Below, one piece after another: positions 34,946 through 43,244 of a stretch of DNA of 64,000 bases (position 1 is the stretch's first letter; each line of letters begins with the position of its first letter). Source of the DNA: Aeromonas sanarellii (lineage in GTDB: Bacteria; Pseudomonadota; Gammaproteobacteria; Enterobacterales; Aeromonadaceae); the NCBI RefSeq assembly GCF_000820085.1, contig NZ_CDBN01000077.1, positions 1 to 64,000 of the forward strand, written 5' to 3'. The notes beneath the pieces are model-generated. The model did not search any database. It saw nothing but the letters and a program-made list of their open reading frames with translations, and was not told the DNA's origin. Made by a program: the position numbers and the translations under genes.

Positions 34946-35411
34946 AGGCCACTCCCTCTGTGTGATCCGGATGCGCCGGGCTAGAGGCGCCCGGCCCGCA
35001 TCGACTCAGGGGAGTGTAGCCATCCCGCCCCTTGGGCCGAAACCCGTCACGGGCGGCATTCCGACGATTCCAGACACAGCCGACGCACGCCCTCCCCTGC
35101 CGCAGGCCAACCCTGACAACCGAGGAGGGAGGAGAGTCCTCGGCCCTCATGCCGCACAGGGGCGCCTTCTGGCTGGTCGACAGCCAGGCCGGGGAAGGGG
35201 GACGCCCTGCCATGGACAGGGAAGCGGTGCGGCCCAGAATGGCAACGCCCTCCACTTGTTCATGCGCAATACATCTTTGCTCCGGGATAGTAGGCACCTC
35301 GCAGGTGGGGAGGCGCTTGAAATCAGCGCTCGTCATCCACACATTCAGTGCATACAATGCGTTAACGAAGCACAATGGGTTGCTTCACCCGGAAATCAAG
35401 AGGACATCAAG
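34946..35411. other. 466-bp region without a supported gene upstream of yccA
   Basis: I see no coding frame with a ribosome site or family resemblance. The region is GC-rich at first and becomes AT-richer near yccA. A TACAAT hexamer at 35353-35358 could be the -10 of the yccA promoter, but no good -35 is placed before it. No strong hairpin is visible. Confidence 0.5.
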
Positions 35412-36068
35412 ATGGATACCCGTTCTATCTATACTGGCACCCAGGGTGCCGTGCGCGACACCAACAAGGTGCTGCGCAACACCTACATGCTGCTCTCCCT
35501 CACTCTTGGCTTCTCCGCCGTGGTAGCCGGGGTTGCGACCGTGATGAACCTGCCCCCCCTGCACTGGGCCGTGTTCCTCATCGGCGTCTACGGTCTGATG
35601 TTCCTGACCGAGAAGAACCGCGACAACGGCATGGGGCTGGTATTCACCTTCGCCCTGACCGGCCTGCTGGGCTATAGCCTGGGCCCCATCATCAACATGT
35701 ACATGAACAACGGCGGCGGCGAGATCGTGATGACGGCGCTGGGCGGTACCGCACTCACCTTCTTCGGCCTGTCGGCCTATGCCCTGACCACCAAGCGTGA
35801 CCTCTCCTTCCTCGGCGGCATGCTGTTCGTCGGGTTCTGGGTGCTGCTGGTGGCCATGGTCGCCAACATCTTCCTGCAGATGAGCGCCCTGAGCCTGGCC
35901 CTGTCCGCCATGTTCATGCTCTTCTCCTCCGGCGCCATCCTGCTGACCACCCAGCAGATCGTGCGCGGCGGCGAGACCAACTACATCTCCGCCACCGTCA
36001 CCCTGTATGTCTCCATCTACAACATCTTCCTGAGCCTGCTGAGCCTGCTTGGCGGCAACCGCAACTGA
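35412..36068 (+). CDS. yccA: Bax inhibitor-1/YccA family membrane protein
   Basis: A 218-residue inner-membrane protein with seven hydrophobic helices. It belongs to the BI-1/YccA family, whose E. coli member modulates FtsH proteolysis. The N-terminus MDTRSIYTGTQGAVRDTNKVLRN precedes the first helix. The family signature GLGPIINMY-like region appears as SLGPIINMYMN, and the C-terminal ASVTLYVSIYNIF-like region as ATVTLYVSIYNIFLSLL. The ATG follows GAGGACATCAAG. A strong terminator follows directly. Confidence 0.93.
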   Translation: MDTRSIYTGTQGAVRDTNKVLRNTYMLLSLTLGFSAVVAGVATVMNLPPLHWAVFLIGVYGLMFLTEKNRDNGMGLVFTFALTGLLGYSLGPIINMYMNNGGGEIVMTALGGTALTFFGLSAYALTTKRDLSFLGGMLFVGFWVLLVAMVANIFLQMSALSLALSAMFMLFSSGAILLTTQQIVRGGETNYISATVTLYVSIYNIFLSLLSLLGGNRN

Positions 36069-36088
36069 TGGATGCTTGAGATGCACAA

Positions 36089-36112
36089 GACCCCGCTTCG
36101 GCGGGGTTTTTA
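36089..36112 (+). terminator. Terminator after yccA
   Basis: ACCCCGC-TTCG-GCGGGGTTTTTATT is a textbook intrinsic terminator with a UUCG tetraloop, 22 bases after the yccA stop. Confidence 0.95.
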
Positions 36113-36165
36113 TTGGCACCTGTTTCTGTCAGGATAAGTTGCAAATCAAGGATATGAAGCGAAGT

Positions 36166-36187
36166 GGCCCTGATCCAAATCAGGGCC
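36166..36187. other. Perfect inverted repeat upstream of yccS
   Basis: GGCCCTGAT-CCAA-ATCAGGGCC forms a 9-bp stem. Only GTTTCG follows, so it is a poor terminator; it could be a leader hairpin of yccS or a protein-binding palindrome. Confidence 0.45.
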
Positions 36188-36222
36188 GTTTCGTTGTCGA
36201 CGGGTTATGCTTTCGCTTTCGT

Positions 36223-36386
36223 TTCGCTCAAGGGTTGCCTTCATCCCATGCCGATGGATTTCTCCGGACTGCTGCGCCGGCTGCTGACCGACAGCCGCAT
36301 CGATGTCACTTCGCTCAAGGGTGGTGCCTAGCATGCCCATGGACTTCTCCAGTTTGCTGCGCCGGCTACTGACAGACAGCCACATC
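36223..36386 (+). repeat. Imperfect tandem duplication of the yccS 5' end
   Basis: Bases 36223-36301 and 36310-36386 are two diverged copies, offset by 85-87 bases. Both begin TTCGCTCAAGGG and run through the first 19-20 codons of yccS (MPMDFS..LLRRLLTDS). Confidence 0.85.
36248..36331 (+). pseudogene. Truncated 27-codon copy of the yccS start
   Basis: An open frame starting at ATG encodes MPMDFSGLLRRLLTDSRIDV and a few more residues, then stops with TAG two bases before the true yccS ATG. Against the intact gene most differences fall at third codon positions, which hints that this copy once evolved as coding sequence. It may now act only as a leader peptide or be a scar. Confidence 0.6.
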
Positions 36387-38474
36387 TATTTCGCCCTCAA
36401 GGTCCTGCTCGCCATCCTGGGGCTGCTCGCCTTTGCGCTGGCCACCGGTGACATCCAGCTCACCGTGCTGCTCTCCCTCGGGGTGGTGGCGGGCGCCATC
36501 GCCGAGACCGACGACAGCCTCTGGGGCCGAGTCAAGAACCTCGCCATGACGCTGGTGTGCTTCCTGTTCGCCTCATTGTGCGTGCAATACCTCTTCCCCA
36601 CCCCCTGGCTGTTTGCCCTGGGACTCGCGGGGTCCACCTTCCTCTTCGTGATGGTGGGAGCCCTCGGTCAGCGTTACGCCACCATCAGCTTCGGCTCCCT
36701 GCTCATCGCCATCTACACCATGCTGGGGGCCGCCAAGGCACCGGATCTGCTCTATCAGCCGCTGGCACTGGGAGCTGGCGCCCTCTGGTACGGCCTGGTG
36801 TCGCTGGTCTGGCTCTGGCTGCTGCCCTACAAGACCCTGCACGAGCAGCTGGCCCAGAGCTACTTCGCCCTCGCCCGCTACCTGCAGGAGAAGTCCCGCT
36901 TCTTCCCGGCGGACGAGCACGGCGCCCAGGCCATCCGCCACAACCTGGCCCAGCTCAACATCAACCTGGTCAACGCCCTGAACCAGGCCAAGACGGCGCT
37001 CAATGCCCGTCTTCATGCCCCCGGCCGCCACGGGGTGGCCCCCGAGCTCGCGGGCCTGCTGCGCCTCTACCTGCTTGCCCTGGAGATCCAGGAGCGGGCC
37101 ACCTCCAGCCACTACCCCTACAGCAAGCTGGAAGCCGAGCTCAAGCAGGGCATCGTCCTCGACGGCTTCCAGGAGGTGCTGTCACAACTTGCCGACGCCT
37201 GTCAGCAGCTCGGCTACGCCATCCTGGTGCACAAGCCCTACACCCACCACAAACGCATTCACTGGACCCTGGAGGCCCTCGGCGATCAGCTGGAGTTCAC
37301 CCACCTCAAGCAGCACTACCCCAAGACCCTGCTGACGCCGATGAAGTTCCTGCGCCGCAACCTGGCCAGCATCAACCAGCTGCTGCAAAGCGCCGAGGAG
37401 CTGCAAAACCCCGCCGCGCCGCCCACCAGCCTGCCTCCCCTGGCACGACCGGTCGCCCTGCCCCTGCTGACCCTGCTCAGGCAGCACCTGACCCCGAACT
37501 CCATGGTGTTTCGTCACGCCCTGCGGCTCTCGCTGGGCCTGGTGGTGGGCTATGGCATCCTGCAGGCATTCAGCCTGGACAAGGGGTACTGGATCCTGCT
37601 CACCGTGCTCTTCGTCTGCCAGCCGAGCTACAGCGCCACCCGCCGTCGCCTGGTGCAGCGGATGCTCGGCACCTTCGCCGGCATCCTCATCGGCGTGCCC
37701 GTGCTCTGGCTCTTCCCCGAGCTGCACCTGCAGCTCGGGATCATGGGGCTCGCCGCCTTCCTGTTCTTCACCCAGGTGCGCAGCAACTACAGCGCCGCCG
37801 TCTGCTTCATCACCCTCTATGTGCTGATGGCGTTCAACCTGCTGGATGGCATCGGCTTCGCCATCCTGGGGCCCCGCCTGCTCGATACCCTGCTAGGCTG
37901 CCTGCTCTCCTACGCCCTGGTGGCCTGGCTCTGGCCGGACTGGCAATACAAGCGGCTGCCGACCCTGATTGCCAACTCCCTGTCCGCCAATGCGAAGTAC
38001 CTCTCGGCGGTGCTCGCCAGCCTGCATCGCCAACGGGATGAATCCCTGGACTACCGGGTGGCCCGCAAGTGCGCCCACCTCGCCGACAGCGAGCTGGCCA
38101 TGGCCTGGCAGAGCATGCTGGTGGAGCCGAGCAAGCGCCGCCGCTTCCTCGACCTCTGCTTCACCCTCACCTGGCGCAATCATGCCCTGCTCTCCTACAT
38201 CTCGGCGCTCGGGGCCCATCGCGACAAACTCGAGCCCATCGAGGGGCTGGAGGAGATCAGCCGCCACATCAGCCAGACCCTGGAGCAGGCCGCCGGCCAC
38301 CTGGCGGGGGAGATGCCGATCCCGCTCGCGGGAGCCTGTCCGGCCATCGCTCCGGAGAGCAGCGAGGAGCAGCTGATGCTGAGCCAGCAGCTCACCCTCA
38401 TCAGCCAGCTAGCGGACGAGTTGCTGATGCTCGCCAACGACGGCCAGTTGTTGACCCGGCAGGATCAGGCCTGA
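36333..38474 (+). CDS. yccS: YccS/YhfK-family (FUSC-like) integral membrane protein
   Basis: A 713-residue inner-membrane protein. It has two blocks of about five transmembrane helices (about 20-150 and 395-540), each followed by a cytoplasmic helical domain. This is the arrangement of the YccS/YhfK and aromatic-acid-exporter (FUSC) family. Conserved points include GVVAGAIAETDDSLWGRVKN, KGYWILLTVLFVCQPSYSATRRR (FUSC signature) and RLLDTLLGCLLSYALVAWLWPDWQ. Function in E. coli is unproven; export of small molecules is assumed. The start used is MPMDFSSLLRR; a ribosome site is weak (AAGGGTGG, 13 bases upstream). The gene is preceded by the duplicated start region. Confidence 0.9.
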   Translation: MPMDFSSLLRRLLTDSHIYFALKVLLAILGLLAFALATGDIQLTVLLSLGVVAGAIAETDDSLWGRVKNLAMTLVCFLFASLCVQYLFPTPWLFALGLAGSTFLFVMVGALGQRYATISFGSLLIAIYTMLGAAKAPDLLYQPLALGAGALWYGLVSLVWLWLLPYKTLHEQLAQSYFALARYLQEKSRFFPADEHGAQAIRHNLAQLNINLVNALNQAKTALNARLHAPGRHGVAPELAGLLRLYLLALEIQERATSSHYPYSKLEAELKQGIVLDGFQEVLSQLADACQQLGYAILVHKPYTHHKRIHWTLEALGDQLEFTHLKQHYPKTLLTPMKFLRRNLASINQLLQSAEELQNPAAPPTSLPPLARPVALPLLTLLRQHLTPNSMVFRHALRLSLGLVVGYGILQAFSLDKGYWILLTVLFVCQPSYSATRRRLVQRMLGTFAGILIGVPVLWLFPELHLQLGIMGLAAFLFFTQVRSNYSAAVCFITLYVLMAFNLLDGIGFAILGPRLLDTLLGCLLSYALVAWLWPDWQYKRLPTLIANSLSANAKYLSAVLASLHRQRDESLDYRVARKCAHLADSELAMAWQSMLVEPSKRRRFLDLCFTLTWRNHALLSYISALGAHRDKLEPIEGLEEISRHISQTLEQAAGHLAGEMPIPLAGACPAIAPESSEEQLMLSQQLTLISQLADELLMLANDGQLLTRQDQA

Positions 38475-38634
38475 GGACGCTGATCTCGCGACCAGAACCC
38501 CTGGCGGCAGGGCCATGATCGGTAAAGGGGCGTGGCGGTGCCTCAGCACCGGTTGCCGATCCGGGGTCAAGGCGCTACCATGCCCGCCCAATCCCAATAA
38601 CCCAGTCCCGACAGCCCCTTTGTGAGGAGCCCTT

Positions 38635-38979
38635 ATGTCTGAGCATCATCAGCTGGAATTCAACGGCCAGGCCATCGAGACCGATGCCCAGGGCTATCTG
38701 CGTCATGTCACGGACTGGAGCGAGGCGCTGGCGCTGGTGCTGGCCGAGCGGGAGGGGATAGTGCTGGAGGCGCCCCATTGGGAAGTGGTGCGGTTCGTGC
38801 GGGCATTCTACCTGGAGTTCAACACCTCCCCCGCCATCCGCGCCCTGGTCAAGGCGATGGAAAAACAGTACGGCCCGGAGAAGGGCAACAGCCGCTACCT
38901 CTACAAATTGTTCCCGGAAGGCCCCGCCAAGCAGGCCACCAAGATCGCGGGCCTGCCCAAGCCGGTGAAGTGCATCTAG
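38635..38979 (+). CDS. tusE: Sulfurtransferase TusE (DsrC/gamma family)
   Basis: A 114-residue sulfur carrier that accepts persulfide from TusBCD and passes it to MnmA for tRNA 2-thiouridine synthesis. The C-terminal arm ends KPVKCI with the single conserved Cys113, as in TusE; the second Cys of true DsrC is absent. [19 protein letters not shown] and YNTSPAIR-like [14 protein letters not shown] are family regions. The ATG has GTGAGGAGC upstream. It follows yccS by 160 bases. Confidence 0.95.
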   Translation: MSEHHQLEFNGQAIETDAQGYLRHVTDWSEALALVLAEREGIVLEAPHWEVVRFVRAFYLEFNTSPAIRALVKAMEKQYGPEKGNSRYLYKLFPEGPAKQATKIAGLPKPVKCI

Positions 38980-39031
38980 GCCTCCTCGGCTGCCCGATGG
39001 CCATACTCCCCTCCCCGTTTTGGACACAAAA

Positions 39032-39072
39032 AAAAAGACCGCGCCCATGTGGCCATGAGGCGCGGTCTTTTC
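39032..39072. terminator. Bidirectional terminator between tusE and dedD
   Basis: The stem AAAAGACCGCGCC / GGCGCGGTCTTTT has A and U tracts on both sides and serves both convergent genes. Confidence 0.92.
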
Positions 39073-39086
39073 ATTTCATCACCCTG

Positions 39087-39887
39087 TCAGGGGTTGTAGG
39101 CCACCACTGAGCCGCTCAAGCCGGTCATCTGGCTGATCCGGCTCTGCATGCCCTGCAACTTCGCCTTGGAGACATCCGGCCCGATGAAGACCCGGTTGAT
39201 CTGCCCCTGCACCGGGGTTCTCGGCGACGTCTGGGCCGAGTAGCCCGCCGCCCTCAGCTTGCTCACCAGGGCATTGACGCTGTCTGCATTCTTGAAGGCG
39301 CCGAGCTGCAGGATCCAGCTTCCCTGGGTCGACGTGGCGGCAGGAGCCGGGGCCGGCTGGGCCATCTTGCTCGCGATAAGATCATCCATGGATTTGATCT
39401 GGCCCGCCTGCGGCTTGGCCTCCACCGGCTTTTGCACCTCTACCGGCTTGGGGGGCACCGGCTTGGGCTTGGGTTGCTCCACCGGCTTCCTGGCGATCAC
39501 TTCCGGCTTGGGCTCGGGTTTGGGCTGCGGCTTGGGTTGTGCCACGGCCTGCACCGGCTGCTGGGTGACGGGCGCCTGGTTGGTCACCGTCGGGTTGATT
39601 CCCGCCTGATTGGCCAGGGTCACGGTGTCGCCGATCTCCTCCACCTGCCACTGGGTCGCGGCAGAGGCCTGCTGCTGGCTCGCCAGATGCTCGGCCGGCA
39701 GGGTGCTCGCCGCCGAGACCTGAAGGTCGGGCTTGGCGGGCTCCAGCTCCGGACGCAGCGGGATCTTGGCGAAGGCCTCGTCCTTCTGCTCCAGCTTGTT
39801 GCCGTCCATCAGGTCCGGCAGAAAGATGACCACCAGGGCGACCAGGATGACGGTCCCCACCAATCTGTTTTGAAACTTCGAAGCCAA
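39087..39887 (-). CDS. dedD: SPOR-domain cell division protein DedD
   Basis: A 266-residue bitopic protein. A short cytoplasmic tail MASKFQNRLVGT leads into one transmembrane helix (about 10-28), then a long Pro/Lys/Glu-rich linker (about 95-180), then a C-terminal SPOR domain (about 190-266; WILQLGAFKNADSVNALVSKLRAAG). That domain binds denuded septal peptidoglycan. I place the start at a TTG codon because it gives exactly the MASKFQNRLVG beginning known from E. coli and has GTGGG eight bases before it. A GTG four codons earlier is the alternative. It follows folC by 144 bases. Confidence 0.9.
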   Translation of the reverse strand: MASKFQNRLVGTVILVALVVIFLPDLMDGNKLEQKDEAFAKIPLRPELEPAKPDLQVSAASTLPAEHLASQQQASAATQWQVEEIGDTVTLANQAGINPTVTNQAPVTQQPVQAVAQPKPQPKPEPKPEVIARKPVEQPKPKPVPPKPVEVQKPVEAKPQAGQIKSMDDLIASKMAQPAPAPAATSTQGSWILQLGAFKNADSVNALVSKLRAAGYSAQTSPRTPVQGQINRVFIGPDVSKAKLQGMQSRISQMTGLSGSVVAYNP

Positions 39888-40031
39888 GTTAATTCCCACC
39901 CATGTTGCTTAGTATTTTTGCAATTTTGCCGGCATCAACCATGAACGGCCCCTCACGCCATTCCGTTTTGAAACCTCAGCACCAGGCAGCGCCCTGCCCG
40001 TGTCGCTGGACCCATGATGCGCAGAAACGGC

Positions 40032-41285
40032 TCAGGCGCTCGCCGCCAGCACGTCGGCGACAGTGTAAAACGAGCCGAACACGATGACCATATCATCAGG
40101 ACTCGATACGGCCAGAGCAGCCTCATAAGCCTCGCTCACCGACTCAAACTGCGCGACCGGCCCCTGTTCACCCAGGGCGGCGGCCAGCTGGGCCGCCGTG
40201 GCGGCACGGGGACCGTGAAGGCTCGCGAGATACCACCCATCGACAAGCCCCTGAAGCTCCTTAAGGGAACCCGCCATGTCCTTGTCCTTGAGCATGCCCA
40301 CCACGGCACGGCGCTTGCCCTTGCAGGGGAGCAGGCGCAGCTGGTTCGCGAGATAGGCCGCCGAATGGGGATTGTGGGCCACGTCGACGATGACGGCGGG
40401 ATCGCTTTGCAGACGCTGCATCCGCCCCGCGAGGCGGGCATTGGCCAGCCCTTCGCGGATGGCGGACTCCGCCAGCGGCAGGCCGAGGGACTCCAGCGCC
40501 GCCAGCACGGTGACCGCGTTCATCAGCGGCAGGGCCGGCTTGGGCAGCCCCAGCCAGTGGTGCAGGCCGTGGTAATCCCAGTCGCCTTCGTGCTCGTCCC
40601 CACGAAAATCGCGGCCCACCTGACGCAGGCAGGCGCCGAGGCGCGCCGCTTCGCTCGCTATGGTCGCAGGCGGATTGGGCTCCCCGCTGATGGCGGGTTT
40701 ACCTTTGCGATAGACGCCGGCCTTCTCCACTGCCACCGCCTCCCGGGTATCCCCGAGCCAGTCGCAGTGATCCAGCGCGATGGAGGTGATCATGGCGACG
40801 TCCGATTCCACCACGTTGGTGGCATCGAGCCGCCCCCCCAGCCCCACTTCCAGCAGGAGCACATCCGGGGCGGAGCGGCGAAACAGCCACAGACCCGCCA
40901 GGGTGGCGAACTCGAAGAAGGTGAGGGCGATGTCGCCCCGGGCCGCCTCCACCTCGGCAAAGGCGGCGCAGTGCTCCTCATCGGGCAGCTCGGCCCCATT
41001 CACCCTGACCCGCTCGGCAAAGCGCAACAGGTGTGGCGAGGAGTAGACCCCCACCTTGTAGCCCGCCGCCATCAGTATGCTGGCGGCCATGGCGCAGGAG
41101 GAGCCCTTGCCGTTGGTGCCCGCCACCGTGATCACCTTGAACGGCAGCGCGGTGAGGCCCATGCGCCGGGCGACGGCGCCGACCCGCTCCAGCCCCATGT
41201 CGATGTTGACCGGGTGGATCTGCTCCAAATAAGAAAGCCAGTCGACCAGCGACCGGCTTTGGGATTGTTGCATGTGTGAACTCAT
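40032..41285 (-). CDS. folC: Folylpolyglutamate synthase/dihydrofolate synthase
   Basis: A 417-residue Mur-ligase-type ATPase that adds glutamate to dihydropteroate and folates. The P-loop is VAGTNGKGSS, followed by the omega loop YSSPHLLRFAERVRVNG, the metal-binding FEFATLAGLWLF region and the C-terminal VDVAHNPHSAAYL with its glutamate-binding His. The start is two bases from the accD stop. A second ATG four codons later is also possible. It sits in the conserved accD-folC-dedD order. Confidence 0.94.
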   Translation of the reverse strand: MSSHMQQSQSRSLVDWLSYLEQIHPVNIDMGLERVGAVARRMGLTALPFKVITVAGTNGKGSSCAMAASILMAAGYKVGVYSSPHLLRFAERVRVNGAELPDEEHCAAFAEVEAARGDIALTFFEFATLAGLWLFRRSAPDVLLLEVGLGGRLDATNVVESDVAMITSIALDHCDWLGDTREAVAVEKAGVYRKGKPAISGEPNPPATIASEAARLGACLRQVGRDFRGDEHEGDWDYHGLHHWLGLPKPALPLMNAVTVLAALESLGLPLAESAIREGLANARLAGRMQRLQSDPAVIVDVAHNPHSAAYLANQLRLLPCKGKRRAVVGMLKDKDMAGSLKELQGLVDGWYLASLHGPRAATAAQLAAALGEQGPVAQFESVSEAYEAALAVSSPDDMVIVFGSFYTVADVLAASA

Positions 41286-41287
41286 CT

Positions 41288-42151
41288 TCAGTCTTCGATG
41301 ACCTGAGTGTTCATCAGCTTGGCCAGCAGGCCGGCCAGGCGGTTGCGCATCTCGCGGCGGTCGATGATGAGATCGATGGCGCCCTTCTCCAGCAGAAACT
41401 CGGAGCGCTGGAAGCCTTCCGGCAGCTTCTCGCGCACGGTCTGCTCGATGACGCGGGGGCCGGCGAAGCCGATCAGCGCCTTGGGCTCACCCACGTTGAT
41501 GTCACCCAGCATGGCCAGGCTCGCGGAGACGCCCCCCATGGTGGGATCGGTCAGCACGGAGATGAAGGGCAGGCCCGCCTTGGTGAGCCTGTCGAGCGCC
41601 GCACTGGTCTTGGCCATCTGCATCAGGGAGAACAGGGCTTCCTGCATCCGCGCCCCACCGGAGGTGGAGAAGCAGACCAGGCCGCGGCCCTCCTTGATGC
41701 TCTCCTCGACGGCGCGCACGAAGCGGGCGCCGACCACGGAGGACATGGAGCCACCGATGAAGGAGAACTCGAACGAACAGGCGACGACCGGCACCCCCTT
41801 GAGGGTCCCCTTCATCACCACCAGCGCATCTTTTTCTCCCGTCTCTTTCTGGGCGGCAGACAGACGATCCTTGTAGCGCTTGGAATCCTTGAATTTCAAG
41901 ATGTCTTGCGGCTCCAGCTCGGCCGCGACTTCACTGCGACCATCGACGTCGAGGAAGCTCTCGAGACGGGCGCGGGCGCTGATGCGCATATGATGATCAC
42001 ACTTGGGGCACACTTCGAGATTGCGCTCCAGTTCTGCCCGGTAGAGCACCTGTTCGCAAGCAGTACACTTGGTCCACACCCCTTCCGGAATGTTGTGACG
42101 ACGCGGTGTGGTGATCTTGCTCTTGGGAAGGATCTTCTCAAGCCAGCTCAT
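41288..42151 (-). CDS. accD: Acetyl-CoA carboxylase carboxyltransferase subunit beta
   Basis: A 287-residue beta subunit of the carboxyltransferase that makes malonyl-CoA for fatty acid synthesis. A four-cysteine zinc ribbon is present near the N-terminus ([25 protein letters not shown]). The crotonase-like core has [21 protein letters not shown] and [16 protein letters not shown]. The start [12 protein letters not shown] has AAGGAA upstream; an in-frame codon ten residues earlier lacks one. The truA-accD gap is 119 bases and holds an inverted repeat. The zinc ribbon is known to bind accA/accD mRNA in E. coli. Confidence 0.95.
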   Translation of the reverse strand: MSWLEKILPKSKITTPRRHNIPEGVWTKCTACEQVLYRAELERNLEVCPKCDHHMRISARARLESFLDVDGRSEVAAELEPQDILKFKDSKRYKDRLSAAQKETGEKDALVVMKGTLKGVPVVACSFEFSFIGGSMSSVVGARFVRAVEESIKEGRGLVCFSTSGGARMQEALFSLMQMAKTSAALDRLTKAGLPFISVLTDPTMGGVSASLAMLGDINVGEPKALIGFAGPRVIEQTVREKLPEGFQRSEFLLEKGAIDLIIDRREMRNRLAGLLAKLMNTQVIED

Positions 42152-42185
42152 GGAATTCCTTAATGCATTTGTGCCTGACAAAACA

Positions 42186-42224
42186 CATCGAGCCTAGATT
42201 GTTCAATGACTTAAGGGCTCGATG
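42186..42224 (-). terminator. Inverted repeat in the truA-accD gap
   Basis: CATCGAGCC and GGCTCGATG are separated by 21 bases. On the minus strand the second arm is followed by TGTTTTGTC. It could be a weak truA terminator or a leader structure of accD. Confidence 0.4.
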
Positions 42225-42270
42225 GCAATAAACGACGGATCATTAAACCACAAATTTTCGGGCCCAGTTA

Positions 42271-43080
42271 CTAAAAACTGGTCGTACCCGGTGCCGAGTC
42301 CGGCAGCCAGAGCGGCCCGAGGGGCAACTGGGGCAGGCCGAACTCGGCCGGGTAATCCACGTCCACCAGATAGAGGCCGCCCGCCTTGGCGGTGGGGCCC
42401 GCCAGGTTGCGATCCTTCGCCGCCAGCACCTCGGCAATCCACTCCACCGGCTGAAGACCCTGCCCCACCAGCAGCAGGGAGCCGGTGATGTTGCGCACCA
42501 TGTGGTGCAGGAAGGCGTTGGCCTTGATGTCGAGCACTATATAAGGGCCGGAGCGGCTGACGCACAGGTGGGTCACGTTGCGCCAGGGGGTGTTGGACTG
42601 GCAGGCGACGGCCCGGAAGGTGCTGAAGTCGTGTTCGCCCAGCAGGGACTGGCCGGCCTGGTGCATCAGCTCGGCGTCGATGGTTTCGTGGTAGTGGCTG
42701 ACGCCGCTGCCGAGAATGGCCGGGCGGTAGTTGTGGTTGTAGATGACGTAACGGTAGCGACGGGCGGTGGCGCTGAAGCGGGCGTGGAAGTGCTCGTCCA
42801 CCTCCTTGACCCAGCGCACGGCGATGTCAGGGGGCAGGTTGGAGTTGAGCCCCAGGGTCCAGGCCCCCTCGGCGCGATTGGACTCGGTATCGAAGTGGAT
42901 CACCTGGCCGGTGGCGTGCACCCCCGCATCGGTGCGACCGGCACACTGGATGGAAACGGGGTGGTTGGCGATGCGGCTGAGGGCTTTTTCCAGCTCCTCC
43001 TGGACGCTGATCACTTCGCGCTGACGCTGCCAGCCGAAATACCGGCTGCCGTCATATTCAATACCTAGGGCAATTCGCAT
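42271..43080 (-). CDS. truA: tRNA pseudouridine(38-40) synthase TruA
   Basis: A 269-residue tRNA-modifying enzyme acting on positions 38-40 of the anticodon arm. The catalytic Asp is in [27 protein letters not shown] at the N-terminus and [14 protein letters not shown] near residue 190 are conserved. Length is normal. It lies between fimV and accD as in many gammaproteobacteria. Confidence 0.95.
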   Translation of the reverse strand: MRIALGIEYDGSRYFGWQRQREVISVQEELEKALSRIANHPVSIQCAGRTDAGVHATGQVIHFDTESNRAEGAWTLGLNSNLPPDIAVRWVKEVDEHFHARFSATARRYRYVIYNHNYRPAILGSGVSHYHETIDAELMHQAGQSLLGEHDFSTFRAVACQSNTPWRNVTHLCVSRSGPYIVLDIKANAFLHHMVRNITGSLLLVGQGLQPVEWIAEVLAAKDRNLAGPTAKAGGLYLVDVDYPAEFGLPQLPLGPLWLPDSAPGTTSF

Positions 43081-43190
43081 GGATAACGGTGTCTTCTGAT
43101 GAAAGGATGCGGTGAAAGAAACGGGGCGGATTATACGCGCTCGGGCTCAAAAGTCCCAGACCGTGGAGGCGGCGGCACTCGTGGCCATCA

Positions 43191-43219
43191 AAGAGAGGGC
43201 AGCCCGCAGGCTGCCCTCT
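43191..43219 (-). terminator. Terminator of fimV
   Basis: The stem AGAGGGCAGCC / GGCTGCCCTCT with a four-base loop is followed on the minus strand by CTTTGATGG. It lies 25 bases after the fimV stop. Confidence 0.8.
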
Positions 43220-43244
43220 TGGTTCGTTCGCCGGCAAACGGCCC

